Shown piece after piece: positions 1-7,231 of a stretch of 64,000 nucleotides of DNA (its first letter is position 1; the number at the start of each line of letters is the position of its first letter). Under the pieces are notes generated by a model. The model did no database searches. It was not told the origin of the DNA and saw only the letters and a list, made by a program, of their open reading frames with translations. Both the position numbers and the translations under genes were made by a program. This stretch comes from Alteromonas gilva (lineage in GTDB: Bacteria > Pseudomonadota > Gammaproteobacteria > Enterobacterales > Alteromonadaceae), in the NCBI RefSeq assembly GCF_028595265.1, contig NZ_JAQQXP010000001.1:3034938-3098937 (forward strand), in the 5' to 3' direction.

Positions 1-211
1 TTTTATTACCTACACCATCTAAAATAGTCACACCGGTAATGGCTACCGGACGACTTTCTAAAGGCTGGTACTGACTGGGGAATGGATTTTTATCAATTGT
101 AACCTTGGCTGCCTGTTCTTTTTGCGCCGCGTTATCGTCTCCACAAGCAGAGAGTAACACCGCACAACAACACACCAAGGAAACACTCATTTTTCGTAGT
201 GTATTTTCCAT
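1..211 (-). CDS. Amidohydrolase-like lipoprotein, N-terminal part (cut by window edge)
   Basis: Only the first 70 codons are in the window; the gene runs off the left edge. The protein opens with a lipoprotein signal: basic start, hydrophobic stretch and lipobox L-S-A-C, with the lipidated Cys at about residue 24. It continues into a segment (NPFPSQYQPL, then a VAITGVTILDG-like strand) that resembles the start of imidazolonepropionase-like amidohydrolases, where a small beta domain precedes the metal-binding barrel. A membrane-anchored periplasmic hydrolase is an inference from these two features; the catalytic domain is not visible. An internal Met at codon 8 could also be the start. Confidence 0.6.
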   Translation of the reverse strand, partial: MENTLRKMSVSLVCCCAVLLSACGDDNAAQKEQAAKVTIDKNPFPSQYQPLESRPVAITGVTILDGVGNK

Positions 212-344
212 GAGCTACCTGTATTTTAATTTTAGTTTTTTCAGACCTGTCGTTAGCAAGCCGGTTTACTATAGCAGCGCGCACGCGCGCTCTTCAAAAG
301 CAGCTATAACGTTAGCCGAATGTGGATTGGGGTACAAGTAGGTG

Positions 345-1289
345 TTACGCCGATGCGTTGGCTGACCGATTAAGTACGGCGACAATCTCGTCGGCGTGTT
401 GCAAACGGCGAATATTGTCGAATAATTCAGCGGCTTCGGGGTATTGGCGCTTAAGATATCCGCACCATTGCTTAAGACGATTAGGGTAATAGCGGCCTTT
501 GTCACCGTAAATTTCGTAGCCAGAATAGTCAATCAGCAACCGCGCTAACTCGGGCCAGCTCATGGGCGCGACGTTATTGCGAATATGCAACGCCAGATTC
601 GGCATGGCCAATGCGCCTCTGCCAATCATGATGTCGTCACAACCGGACATCTGCTGGCACCTCAGCGCATCGTCATGTGACCAGATTTCACCATTAGCAA
701 TGACAGGCAGCTGGGTTTTAGCGCGAATTTTTTTAATCCACTCCCAGTAAGCGGGCGGGCGGTAACCTTCAGTTTTTGTGCGGGCGTGAACGACCAGCTC
801 AGACGCGCCGGCTTCATCAATGGCCACCGCATTGTCTATGGCCAGAGATTTATCTTCGTAACCTAAGCGGATTTTAGCGGTCACGGGTAAATCTGCCGGT
901 ACCGCTTCGCGAACGGCTTTAACAATATCATGCAGTTGCTGGGTGTATTGCAACAACACTGCCCCACCGCGGCTTTTATTCACGGTTTTAGCCGGACAAC
1001 CAAAATTTAAATCAATGCCTGGTGAGCCTAACTCTACCGCCGTTAAGGCGTTTTCCGCTAACCATTCGGGGTGTTGCCCTAATAATTGCACCCGCACCGG
1101 CACGCCGCTCGGCGTTTTGCCACCGTTCTGCAGTTCCGGACACATGCGATAAAACGTCTTCGCCGGCAGTTTTTGGTCTACCACTCTGACAAATTCTGTC
1201 ACGCACAGATCAAAGCCACCCACACGGGTAAGCATATCTCGCATTAAGTGATCAACAACGCCTTCCATCGGCGCTAGCAGAATTCGCAT
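345..1289 (-). CDS. dusC: tRNA-dihydrouridine(16) synthase DusC
   Basis: This FMN- and NADPH-dependent enzyme reduces uridine to dihydrouridine in the tRNA D-loop. At 314 residues it has the usual length of the family. The N-terminal flavin-binding PMEGVVD segment is at residues 7-13. The motif NFGCPAKTVNKSRGGA is at residues 95-110 with the catalytic Cys98, and the FMN-phosphate-binding GRGAL lies toward the end of the barrel. The form of the Cys motif and the short C-terminal helical domain point to the DusC subgroup (U16) rather than DusA or DusB. It lies 73 nt downstream of the DUF1289 gene on the same strand and may share its transcript. Confidence 0.9.
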   Translation of the reverse strand: MRILLAPMEGVVDHLMRDMLTRVGGFDLCVTEFVRVVDQKLPAKTFYRMCPELQNGGKTPSGVPVRVQLLGQHPEWLAENALTAVELGSPGIDLNFGCPAKTVNKSRGGAVLLQYTQQLHDIVKAVREAVPADLPVTAKIRLGYEDKSLAIDNAVAIDEAGASELVVHARTKTEGYRPPAYWEWIKKIRAKTQLPVIANGEIWSHDDALRCQQMSGCDDIMIGRGALAMPNLALHIRNNVAPMSWPELARLLIDYSGYEIYGDKGRYYPNRLKQWCGYLKRQYPEAAELFDNIRRLQHADEIVAVLNRSANASA

Positions 1290-1362
1290 AATTTAGGGTA
1301 TTCAAAAATTAAGGGAGGCGGATTTTAGCAGATCATGACGACGCTGGCATCTGTATTGGTAC

Positions 1363-1569
1363 TCAGCGTGCACGTAATTTGCAGCGTTCCTGACAACGTA
1401 ACAAAATTGCCCGGCGCTCAGTGACATCAGCATGATGCCAGCCGGTGATCTCATCAATGTGACGCTGACACCCCAGGCAAATATCATCTGGATCCAGACA
1501 ACAGTTGCCAATACAGGGCGACGACACTATCGCCTGTTCGATGGGTACTTCCGGCGTTGGCTTAATCAT
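1363..1569 (-). CDS. DUF1289 family small Cys-rich protein
   Basis: This 68-residue protein carries the DUF1289 signature: SPC followed by C, CLGC and the GW segment, with cysteines at 19, 23, 24, 31 and 34 spaced like a small metal or Fe-S binding site. The function of the family is not established. I chose ATG 1569 because the stop of the upstream 51-codon ORF overlaps it by 8 nt (ATGATTAA), a usual translational-coupling geometry; a longer form from 1638 is possible but adds residues unlike the family. dusC follows on the same strand. A MetJ-box-like promoter lies upstream, see separate entries. Confidence 0.8.
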   Translation of the reverse strand: MIKPTPEVPIEQAIVSSPCIGNCCLDPDDICLGCQRHIDEITGWHHADVTERRAILLRCQERCKLRAR

Positions 1570-1717
1570 TTTCTGTTTGCTGTTCCACAGTAAACCACAA
1601 GCACACATAACAGCTGAACTGCGCGTTGAGCTGAGCAAAAAACTCGGTCTCGCTATTGGCTTGTTGTCTTATCAGCTTTTGTCCTATGCCTTCATACAAG
1701 AGTGCGACGTAAACCAT
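1562..1717 (-). CDS. Small 51-residue ORF coupled to the DUF1289 gene
   Basis: I do not recognise this protein. It starts at ATG 1717 behind a GGGGA ribosome-binding site, begins MVYVALLYEG, and has a hydrophobic Cys-containing stretch near residues 34-43 before a polar tail. Its stop codon overlaps the DUF1289 start by 8 nt, so the two would be co-translated. It begins 26 nt below the predicted transcription start of a promoter with a near-consensus -10. It could encode a real small protein or act as a leader ORF controlling DUF1289 translation. The context supports translation; sequence conservation is unknown. Confidence 0.5.
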   Translation of the reverse strand: MVYVALLYEGIGQKLIRQQANSETEFFAQLNAQFSCYVCLWFTVEQQTEND

Positions 1718-1722
1718 GATAT

Positions 1723-1749
1723 CCCCGCTATTTGGTGACTATAGCGAGG
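1723..1749 (-). promoter_or_regulatory. Leader hairpin sequestering the ribosome-binding site
   Basis: On the minus-strand RNA, nine bases at 1749-1741 (CCTCGCTAT) can pair with nine at 1731-1723 (ATAGCGGGG) around a 9-nt loop, with one G-U pair. The 3' arm includes the GGGG that would serve as ribosome-binding site for the 51-codon ORF at 1717. No U-tract follows, so this is not an intrinsic terminator. Control of translation initiation by this hairpin is an inference. Confidence 0.45.
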
Positions 1750-1778
1750 ATTATACATTTAGACGTCTAGAAACCCAA
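1750..1778 (-). promoter_or_regulatory. Promoter of the small ORF-DUF1289 transcript
   Basis: The minus strand reads TTGGGT (1778-1773), a 17-nt spacer and a perfect TATAAT (1755-1750). The predicted start is near 1743. The spacer and -35 are covered by MetJ-box-like 8-mers. Confidence 0.6.
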
Positions 1779-1792
1779 ACATCCACACATCT
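1761..1792. promoter_or_regulatory. MetJ-like operator, four tandem 8-bp boxes
   Basis: Four adjacent 8-mers at 1761-1768, 1769-1776, 1777-1784 and 1785-1792 read AGACGTCT, AGAAACCC, AAACATCC and ACACATCT. The first is identical to the MetJ consensus AGACGTCT, the fourth matches 6 of 8, and the middle two are weaker. MetJ binds tandem 8-bp boxes as cooperating dimers with S-adenosylmethionine. The boxes overlie the -35 and spacer of the promoter, the usual position for repression. That MetJ acts here is inferred from this match alone. Confidence 0.5.
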
Positions 1793-1812
1793 AAACCCGA
1801 TTATTTATTCCA

Positions 1813-2712
1813 TTATTTCAGCAAATACTGTAAAGCGCCCTCCACGGCGGCCACCTGTGCCCGGTTACAAATTTCCGGAGTGGCCGATGGGCTGTCAGGG
1901 TAAACTTCCGTGGTTGAACAATAGGTGGCATGACTAAAACCACCGCATAAAAATAGTTTTCTTTTGTCGTAGCATATTACCCCTTCAGACGGGACTGCGG
2001 CACCGATAATCAGCCCATTCTCATCGGCAGGCGCAATGTGGGTAACCTTACTGACTTCATTAATGATGGCTTGTTGCAAAGGTAAATTGGGCGCCGCCTC
2101 ATCCGCCACCAGATAAAAACCGTCCGGAATATCCCACGCCTTTTGCTCTATGGCATCGCGAGCAGCCAGGGCCGGGCGAAATTCACTGTTATCGGTATCG
2201 GTGGTCTCATGCAGGTCGATATGTAATAAAAACGACTGGGGCATGGCTCCAATAAAGTCCATCAGTAGCTTCGCTTCAGGCGCTGGAGAGTCAGGATAAA
2301 ACGACCGGTTTGGATCGATGGCTAAGGGATTCCACCGGTTGATGGTTTCATAACCCCAGGGACTGATACAGGGCACAACAATAAGGTTTACGTTGTCAAA
2401 GTAAGTCTTTGCATATTCTCTGGCAAACAGCAGCGCACCCTGCACGCCACTGGTTTCATAACCGTGCACACCGCCAGTGACCAGCACCCAGGGCGCATCG
2501 GCCAATGGTGCTTTAGGTAACAATGCATACAGTGGATAACGGGATTCATCATAAGGTAAGGCACCGTACTGAATAACCGAAAAATAATCCGGCACTGCCT
2601 CAAGTTGATTCAACACCTCATCTGCATAACTACGCTTAACCGTTTGCGCGGCGAGCCACTGCTTTTTTTCCTCTTCTCCCCAAGGACGACCTGGTGTGCC
2701 AATAGAATACAT
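1813..2712 (-). CDS. M14-family zinc metallopeptidase-like protein (DUF2817 type)
   Basis: This 299-residue protein has the zinc carboxypeptidase pattern: HGYE at residues 83-86 supplies His and Glu ligands, and HIDLHETTD near 164-172 supplies the third ligand (His168). DPNRSF around 133-138 resembles the substrate-carboxylate arginine region. No signal peptide is seen, so it probably acts in the cytoplasm. Related M14 proteins cleave small peptides, amides or N-acyl amino acids, and the substrate here cannot be read from sequence. It is a stand-alone gene. The length suits a compact M14 domain without extra modules. Confidence 0.75.
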   Translation of the reverse strand: MYSIGTPGRPWGEEEKKQWLAAQTVKRSYADEVLNQLEAVPDYFSVIQYGALPYDESRYPLYALLPKAPLADAPWVLVTGGVHGYETSGVQGALLFAREYAKTYFDNVNLIVVPCISPWGYETINRWNPLAIDPNRSFYPDSPAPEAKLLMDFIGAMPQSFLLHIDLHETTDTDNSEFRPALAARDAIEQKAWDIPDGFYLVADEAAPNLPLQQAIINEVSKVTHIAPADENGLIIGAAVPSEGVICYDKRKLFLCGGFSHATYCSTTEVYPDSPSATPEICNRAQVAAVEGALQYLLK

Positions 2713-3095
2713 ACTTCACCTCTTTTTAAGTAATACAGGAGTATAACACGCAGCCCTGCGCTCAAAAATACCATCAGTGCTGACACGCTGTGCAGAGCAA
2801 GCAGCACTGAGCCACGCCCTGGTAATTACCCGAATTGGGCGTTTCAACCGTAAATCTGAAAACGCGCTCAAGACTGCCAGAAAATTAATTGAACCCGGCT
2901 ATCCACCGGCCACGTTGGCCACTTCACTTAATAAAAGGGCAGTTAAAAAAGTGTCGTGTAATAAAATAATCAATGGGGGCGTTGTCAATACACAGTCGGC
3001 TTTGCCATCCGGCATCGTCTACCCTGCAGCGCGTGTATCCGTGAGTGTTAAGGCAGTGAGTCAATAGGCATTGTTTTTCAGCCGACGAGCAGGCA
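2713..3095. other. Gene-free stretch between peptidase gene and tRNA operon
   Basis: About 380 bases hold the upstream region of the peptidase gene and the approach to the tRNA-Glu terminator. A 96-codon plus-strand frame exists (2777-3067), but its protein is low in recognisable structure and I do not call it. I see no RNA gene or clear promoter. Confidence 0.5.
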
Positions 3096-3121
3096 TAAAA
3101 AAACCAGCCAAAAGGCTGGTT
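3096..3121 (-). terminator. Intrinsic terminator of the tRNA-Ala/Glu operon
   Basis: On the minus strand the stem AACCAGCC / GGCTGGTT with a 4-nt loop is followed by a run of T. It lies just past the last tRNA-Glu. Confidence 0.85.
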
Positions 3122-3129
3122 TATTTATA

Positions 3130-3205
3130 TGGCGTCCCCTAGGGGATTCGAACCCCTGTTACCGCCGTGAAAGGGCGGTGTCCTAGGCCTCTAGACGAAG
3201 GGGAC
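3130..3205 (-). tRNA. tRNA-Glu (anticodon TTC), copy 3
   Basis: The 76-nt cloverleaf includes an encoded CCA end. The anticodon stem CCGCC/GGCGG flanks loop CTTTCAC, giving anticodon TTC for GAA/GAG. The T-arm contains GGTTCGAATC. It is the last gene of the leftward Ala-Glu-Glu-Glu operon and is identical to the next copy. Confidence 0.97.
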
Positions 3206-3360
3206 AGAAATTTTGCTAACGAAGTGAACTTCGTTACGTGTCGGCAAGGTAAACAAGGCGTTGCACAAGCAACATTCATTTTACTTTACCGCTATTTCAG
3301 TCCTGAAAGTCTTGCAACTTCCGGCCTATTTCACAGTTACGGACTGTGACACCGTTAATA

Positions 3361-3436
3361 TGGCGTCCCCTAGGGGATTCGAACCCCTGTTACCGCCGTG
3401 AAAGGGCGGTGTCCTAGGCCTCTAGACGAAGGGGAC
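3361..3436 (-). tRNA. tRNA-Glu (anticodon TTC), copy 2
   Basis: The sequence is identical to the flanking copies, 76 nt with encoded CCA and anticodon TTC. It sits one 231-bp repeat unit from each neighbour in the leftward operon. Confidence 0.97.
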
Positions 3437-3591
3437 AGAAATTTTGCTAACGAAGTGAACTTCGTTACGTGTCGGCAAGGTAAACAAGGCGTTGCACAAG
3501 CAACATTCATTTTACTTTACCGCCATTTCAGTCCTGAAAGTCTTGCAACTTCCGGCCTATTTCACAGTTACGGACTGTGACACCGTTAATA

Positions 3592-3667
3592 TGGCGTCCC
3601 CTAGGGGATTCGAACCCCTGTTACCGCCGTGAAAGGGCGGTGTCCTAGGCCTCTAGACGAAGGGGAC
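3592..3667 (-). tRNA. tRNA-Glu (anticodon TTC), copy 1
   Basis: The gene is 76 nt with encoded CCA and anticodon TTC. It is the copy closest to tRNA-Ala. The spacer on its upstream side, toward tRNA-Ala, differs from the repeated 155-nt spacer although it keeps some matching blocks (GAAATTTTGCTAACGAAGT and a TATTTCAGTCCTGAA stretch). Confidence 0.97.
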
Positions 3668-3823
3668 GGAAATTTTGCTAACGAAGTAAACCTCGCTAAC
3701 TGTAAGGACGGAAGAATGACCGCTGTATAAACAATCTGCTCGTTAGTACCTTACAAGTATTTCAGTCCTGAAGCTTATGTAAACTTCGGCCTATTTCACG
3801 ACTTAACATCATGAAAAGTAATT

Positions 3824-3899
<76 letters not shown>

Positions 3900-3949
3900 G
3901 TTAGGGATGTCAGAATCAGTAACATGACTGTTCCGTGACAGCGGGGCGC

Positions 3950-3978
3950 ATTCTAGATATCACACCCATTTATGTCAA
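3950..3978 (-). promoter_or_regulatory. Strong sigma-70 promoter of the tRNA-Ala/Glu operon
   Basis: The minus strand reads TTGACA (3978-3973), a 17-nt spacer and TAGAAT (3955-3950). A GC-rich GCGCCCCGC follows the -10, as in stringently controlled stable-RNA promoters. Confidence 0.85.
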
Positions 3979-4500
3979 CGCTTTTTTTATGAATTTTCTC
4001 TGTTTGCTATAAAATTAAGCGGCCTGTTTATTCTCTCTACAATTTTCGCTCATTTCGCTCATAAGTTACAACGGTGTCTCCCTGTAGCAGCCCTTGTGGC
4101 CTCACTATACAGACAGTTAACCAAACGCTTGGGCGTAAATCTTTTTCATCTTAACATTCGCTTCGGCAATAACACGGGTTGTATACGCCGCGTTGTGCAA
4201 CTGACCACCGGTTAAACGTTAAACAGCCAAATCGGTGCCAGTCGTTATTAATAGATTAACAGCATGCGGTTAATGACGATAAGCCAGGCCAATATAATGA
4301 CGTCATTAACACATAACATTATTAGCAACCATAATTAGCAGCGTTGATAATCACCCGATCCGGCATGTCCCGCAACCGCAAATGTCACTAACCAGATTGC
4401 CAAATTGCCCTGTCAGAGGACAAATTTGCTCGCGGAATAACCACTCAAACAAAAATTAGGCTACTTTTCAGCCAAACAGTTATTTTTTTAATTTTTGGTG
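3979..4500. other. Gene-free region between the two divergent tRNA operons
   Basis: About 520 bases lie between the two promoters. I see no open frame with protein character, no further tRNA and no clear operator. AT-rich runs near both promoters could act as upstream elements. Confidence 0.5.
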
Positions 4501-4528
4501 TTGACAGTAGCGCTTCCCTCTCTATAAT
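4501..4528 (+). promoter_or_regulatory. Strong sigma-70 promoter of the tRNA-Val pair
   Basis: TTGACA (4501-4506), a 16-nt spacer and TATAAT (4523-4528) are both consensus. An AT-rich stretch precedes the -35. The first tRNA-Val begins 39 nt after the -10. Confidence 0.88.
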
Positions 4529-4566
4529 ACGCCTCCACTTGCCAAGCACGGCAAGGCAAAGAAAGA

Positions 4567-4642
4567 GGACGCTTAGCTCAGTTGGGAGAGCATCGCCCTT
4601 ACAAGGCGAGGGTCACTGGTTCAAGTCCAGTAGCGTCCACCA
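4567..4642 (+). tRNA. tRNA-Val (anticodon TAC), copy 1
   Basis: The 76-nt cloverleaf has acceptor stem GGACGCT/AGCGTCC and encoded CCA. The stem TCGCC/GGCGA encloses loop CTTACAA, giving anticodon TAC for valine. Confidence 0.96.
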
Positions 4643-4667
4643 CTTCTTATCTTTGCGCAAAAAATTA

Positions 4668-4743
4668 GGACGCTTAGCTCAGTTGGGAGAGCATCGCCCT
4701 TACAAGGCGAGGGTCACTGGTTCAAGTCCAGTAGCGTCCACCA
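4668..4743 (+). tRNA. tRNA-Val (anticodon TAC), copy 2
   Basis: It is identical to the first copy and starts 101 nt after it, separated by 25 nt. It shares the upstream promoter. No clear hairpin-plus-T terminator is visible directly after it. Confidence 0.96.
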
Positions 4744-4992
4744 CTTCTTCGATTAAATTCAAATCCTTTAAATATTATTATCAGTACTAAACCGTTCACT
4801 GGCTCAACAACTTCGTTGCGAGTCACAGCAGACGTCCACTCTTTTTACCAATCAAAAACTACCCGATGAACTTTGCAACATTAATACGTGTTGCCCACTG
4901 TTTTTCGTGACTCCTGAATAAAATCACGTTTTAATAAGTTTTTTACTGTTTTTGCCGATACAGTTTTCATAGTTCAAACGGACACAGTGGTA

Positions 4993-6627
4993 ATGAATTT
5001 CAAGTTAGCCAGACAAACTCGCGTGTTAGTGATTGACGACCAGGTACTCGCTAAAGGGTATCTGAAATACTCGTTGGAAGAACTGGGCTTTCAGAACATA
5101 GAATACGCAGATAAGGTTAATACCGCTTTGACATACATAAGACGTAATCACTACGATCTGATTGTGTGCTCATATGACCTGCAAAATGAGCAGGATGGCT
5201 ACTTTTTATACGACCAGCTTAAAGAGCAAAACCAACTCCCGGCCAGTACCGCTTTTGTCTTTATCAGTGCGGAAACAACCGCTGATATCGTCCATAGCAT
5301 TGTCGAACTGCAGCCAGATGACTTTTTAGCAAAACCCTTTACGGTGAGCGAATTGGGTCAACGCTTGGAGCGCTTATTAACCCGCAAGCGTGCTTTACAA
5401 GACGTGTATCATTTAATTGAAGACAGTACGTTGGATAAAGCGTTGCTGAAGCTTGAAGGGTTCCTGACCGAACCTAAAAATTCGGAATTTTTCCCGCTGG
5501 CGTTAAAACTCAAAGGCGAATTATTACTCGCTTGCGGACAGTATAGCGATGCACAAGAGTTTTATGAGGCGATCATCAATGTACAGAATTTTACCTGGGC
5601 GCAGCTGGGCCTGGTAAAAAGTTACATTGCGTTAGATAAAGACGAGGAAGCCGAAAAACTGGTCATTGAACTGGCCCTGAAGCGCGACTCCCTGCTGGCT
5701 GCCTATGATTTACTGGCCGCCTTGCAAATAAAACATCAGGAGTTTGAGGATGCACTGGAGAACGTGGAAATAGCCGGACAGATTTCGCCGCGCAACCTGC
5801 ACCGGCACACCAAGGCACTCGACTTATCAAGGCTGACGCACAATTACGAGTCACAGTTCGAAGCCGCCAAAAAGATCGTTAAAATTGCCAAAAACTCGAT
5901 TCATGACAACCCCGACATTTACTTAAATGTCGCGCGTGCAGGTATCGATTTCGCAATGACCTCTGACGAGCAACATACCAAGCGACTCATCAAACAATCA
6001 ACCGAATACCTTAAACAGCTTAAGAGTCATTTTCCTAAAGCCGACATTGACGATCAGCTTAAAGTTATCAATGCGCGCTTGCTGTATTTAGATGACGAAA
6101 CGGATAATGCAAAAGCATTACTTGATCAGCTCAGTGACAATAATTGGGAAACCGAAAGCATTGAAGCGCTGCTGGACAAGGCAAAAGCGTTCCATGAAGT
6201 CGGAATTCAGGAGCATGCACTTAAGATCCTCGATGTGATTGAACGTCGTTGTAATCAGGACTCCACGCAAAGTCATTTGTTTTTGCAATACGTAAGACAA
6301 GAGAAATCAGAAAAAACCGAAATCAAACTGAGTCCGAAAGATCTCAACAACCAGGCTGTAAACCAGTATCAGCGGGGAGATCTAAAAAGTGCACTGCAAA
6401 CCTTTCGGCAGGCTTTTACCATCATGCCGAAAAACCCTTCCATTGCGTTAAATTTGTTGCAGGCAGCGGCCATTAACCTGCAGGAGATGAGTGGTGAAGA
6501 GGCAACCCAGACACTCAGTGGAGATTTAATTTATAATTGTTTAAAAACCATTGAGTCCGGCACCCTCGATGAAGAGCAGGAACGCCGCTACCAACGCGTT
6601 CGATCGGTACTTAAAAATTTAGGCTAA
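4993..6627 (+). CDS. Degenerate response-regulator receiver fused to TPR-like repeats
   Basis: The protein has 544 residues from ATG 4993; a GTG six bases earlier is an alternative start. Residues 1-125 form a CheY-like receiver with the acidic pair D15-D16, Ser in FISAE and Lys in AKPF. At the phosphoacceptor position the usual D of D-x-x-x-C-D is replaced by Ser60 (DLIVCSYDL), so canonical phosphorylation is doubtful, although Asp62 is close by. Residues from about 150 to the end are helical repeats of TPR type, with segments such as ALKLKGELLLACGQYSDAQE. No DNA-binding or enzymatic output domain is seen. It may be a protein-interaction regulator; related receiver-TPR proteins occur in Vibrio and Alteromonas. 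Confidence 0.8.
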   Translation: MNFKLARQTRVLVIDDQVLAKGYLKYSLEELGFQNIEYADKVNTALTYIRRNHYDLIVCSYDLQNEQDGYFLYDQLKEQNQLPASTAFVFISAETTADIVHSIVELQPDDFLAKPFTVSELGQRLERLLTRKRALQDVYHLIEDSTLDKALLKLEGFLTEPKNSEFFPLALKLKGELLLACGQYSDAQEFYEAIINVQNFTWAQLGLVKSYIALDKDEEAEKLVIELALKRDSLLAAYDLLAALQIKHQEFEDALENVEIAGQISPRNLHRHTKALDLSRLTHNYESQFEAAKKIVKIAKNSIHDNPDIYLNVARAGIDFAMTSDEQHTKRLIKQSTEYLKQLKSHFPKADIDDQLKVINARLLYLDDETDNAKALLDQLSDNNWETESIEALLDKAKAFHEVGIQEHALKILDVIERRCNQDSTQSHLFLQYVRQEKSEKTEIKLSPKDLNNQAVNQYQRGDLKSALQTFRQAFTIMPKNPSIALNLLQAAAINLQEMSGEEATQTLSGDLIYNCLKTIESGTLDEEQERRYQRVRSVLKNLG

Positions 6628-6688
6628 CCCAGGCACCGTTAACGCCGCCTACTCGGCTGCGTTAACATCTTATGGGTGTCAGTCATCA

Positions 6689-7225
6689 TTAATTATGCCG
6701 AACAGTATACACCTCTACCTGTTCGTCAAATACGGCATCCTGATAGCGCTCACTGTGACTAAACGACATACCCAGTTTGCCCATCACGTTTATCGAGGCC
6801 GTGTTGCTCTTAAGCGCGATGGCCGAAAACTGCGTTATGCCATTTGCCAGTAATGCCTGCATCACCGCTTTCGCCGCTTCGGTGGCAATGCCCTGCCCCC
6901 ACACGGCGCGGCTAAAACGCCAGCCTAATTCAAGATTACTGTCATCACGATTTCCAGAGAAAAACCCCATCGGCCTGACTAATATCCAGCCTACCGGCGA
7001 CCGCGTATTCACCCTGACCTGCCATAGCCCCCACCCTTTTTGCGGATTACTGAACGCCATGACCCGTGGCATAAAAACCTCGTCAATCTCCTGGCGGCTG
7101 GTTTTTTTTCCGCCATTGATGTAACGCATGACGGCCTCGTCCTGATCCAATTGAAACAAAAAATCATGATCATCGGCGGTGACCAGCCGAAACGATAAAC
7201 GTTGTGAGTCGGCAATGTGCAACAT
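6689..7225 (-). CDS. GNAT acetyltransferase, RimJ/RimL-like
   Basis: This 178-residue protein has the Acetyltransf_3 layout. It starts with SQRLSFRLVTADD, passes through a beta strand LELGWRFSRAVWGQGIATEAAKAVM carrying the acetyl-CoA-binding loop (WGQGIATEA, residues about 110-118), and ends with an NTASINVMGKLGM segment typical of the family. Members acetylate N-termini of ribosomal proteins, amino acids or small amines; the acceptor cannot be deduced. It ends the leftward pair with moaA, whose stop lies 6 nt upstream of its start codon. Confidence 0.8.
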   Translation of the reverse strand: MLHIADSQRLSFRLVTADDHDFLFQLDQDEAVMRYINGGKKTSRQEIDEVFMPRVMAFSNPQKGWGLWQVRVNTRSPVGWILVRPMGFFSGNRDDSNLELGWRFSRAVWGQGIATEAAKAVMQALLANGITQFSAIALKSNTASINVMGKLGMSFSHSERYQDAVFDEQVEVYTVRHN

Positions 7226-7231
7226 CGTCGC

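Larger units (their letters stand above)
3130..3591. repeat. 231-bp tandem duplication carrying tRNA-Glu
   Basis: Bases 3130-3360 and 3361-3591 are two units of exactly 231 bp. Each holds one tRNA-Glu and the same 155-nt spacer. I see one difference in the spacers (CTATTTCAG against CCATTTCAG). A third tRNA-Glu at 3592 begins another unit, but its spacer then diverges. Confidence 0.95.

Noticed and set aside
1639..1722. Longer DUF1289 start region
   Set aside because: The coupled 51-codon ORF and the family start favour ATG 1569.
2777..3067. 96-codon plus-strand frame
   Set aside because: There is no recognisable domain, no clear ribosome-binding site, and it lies across upstream sequence of a minus-strand gene.
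3167..3580. Two identical 60-codon frames over tRNA-Glu
   Set aside because: They are a by-product of the 231-bp tRNA repeat.
4539..4790. 83-codon frame across the tRNA-Val pair
   Set aside because: It reads through both tRNA genes; translation is not plausible.
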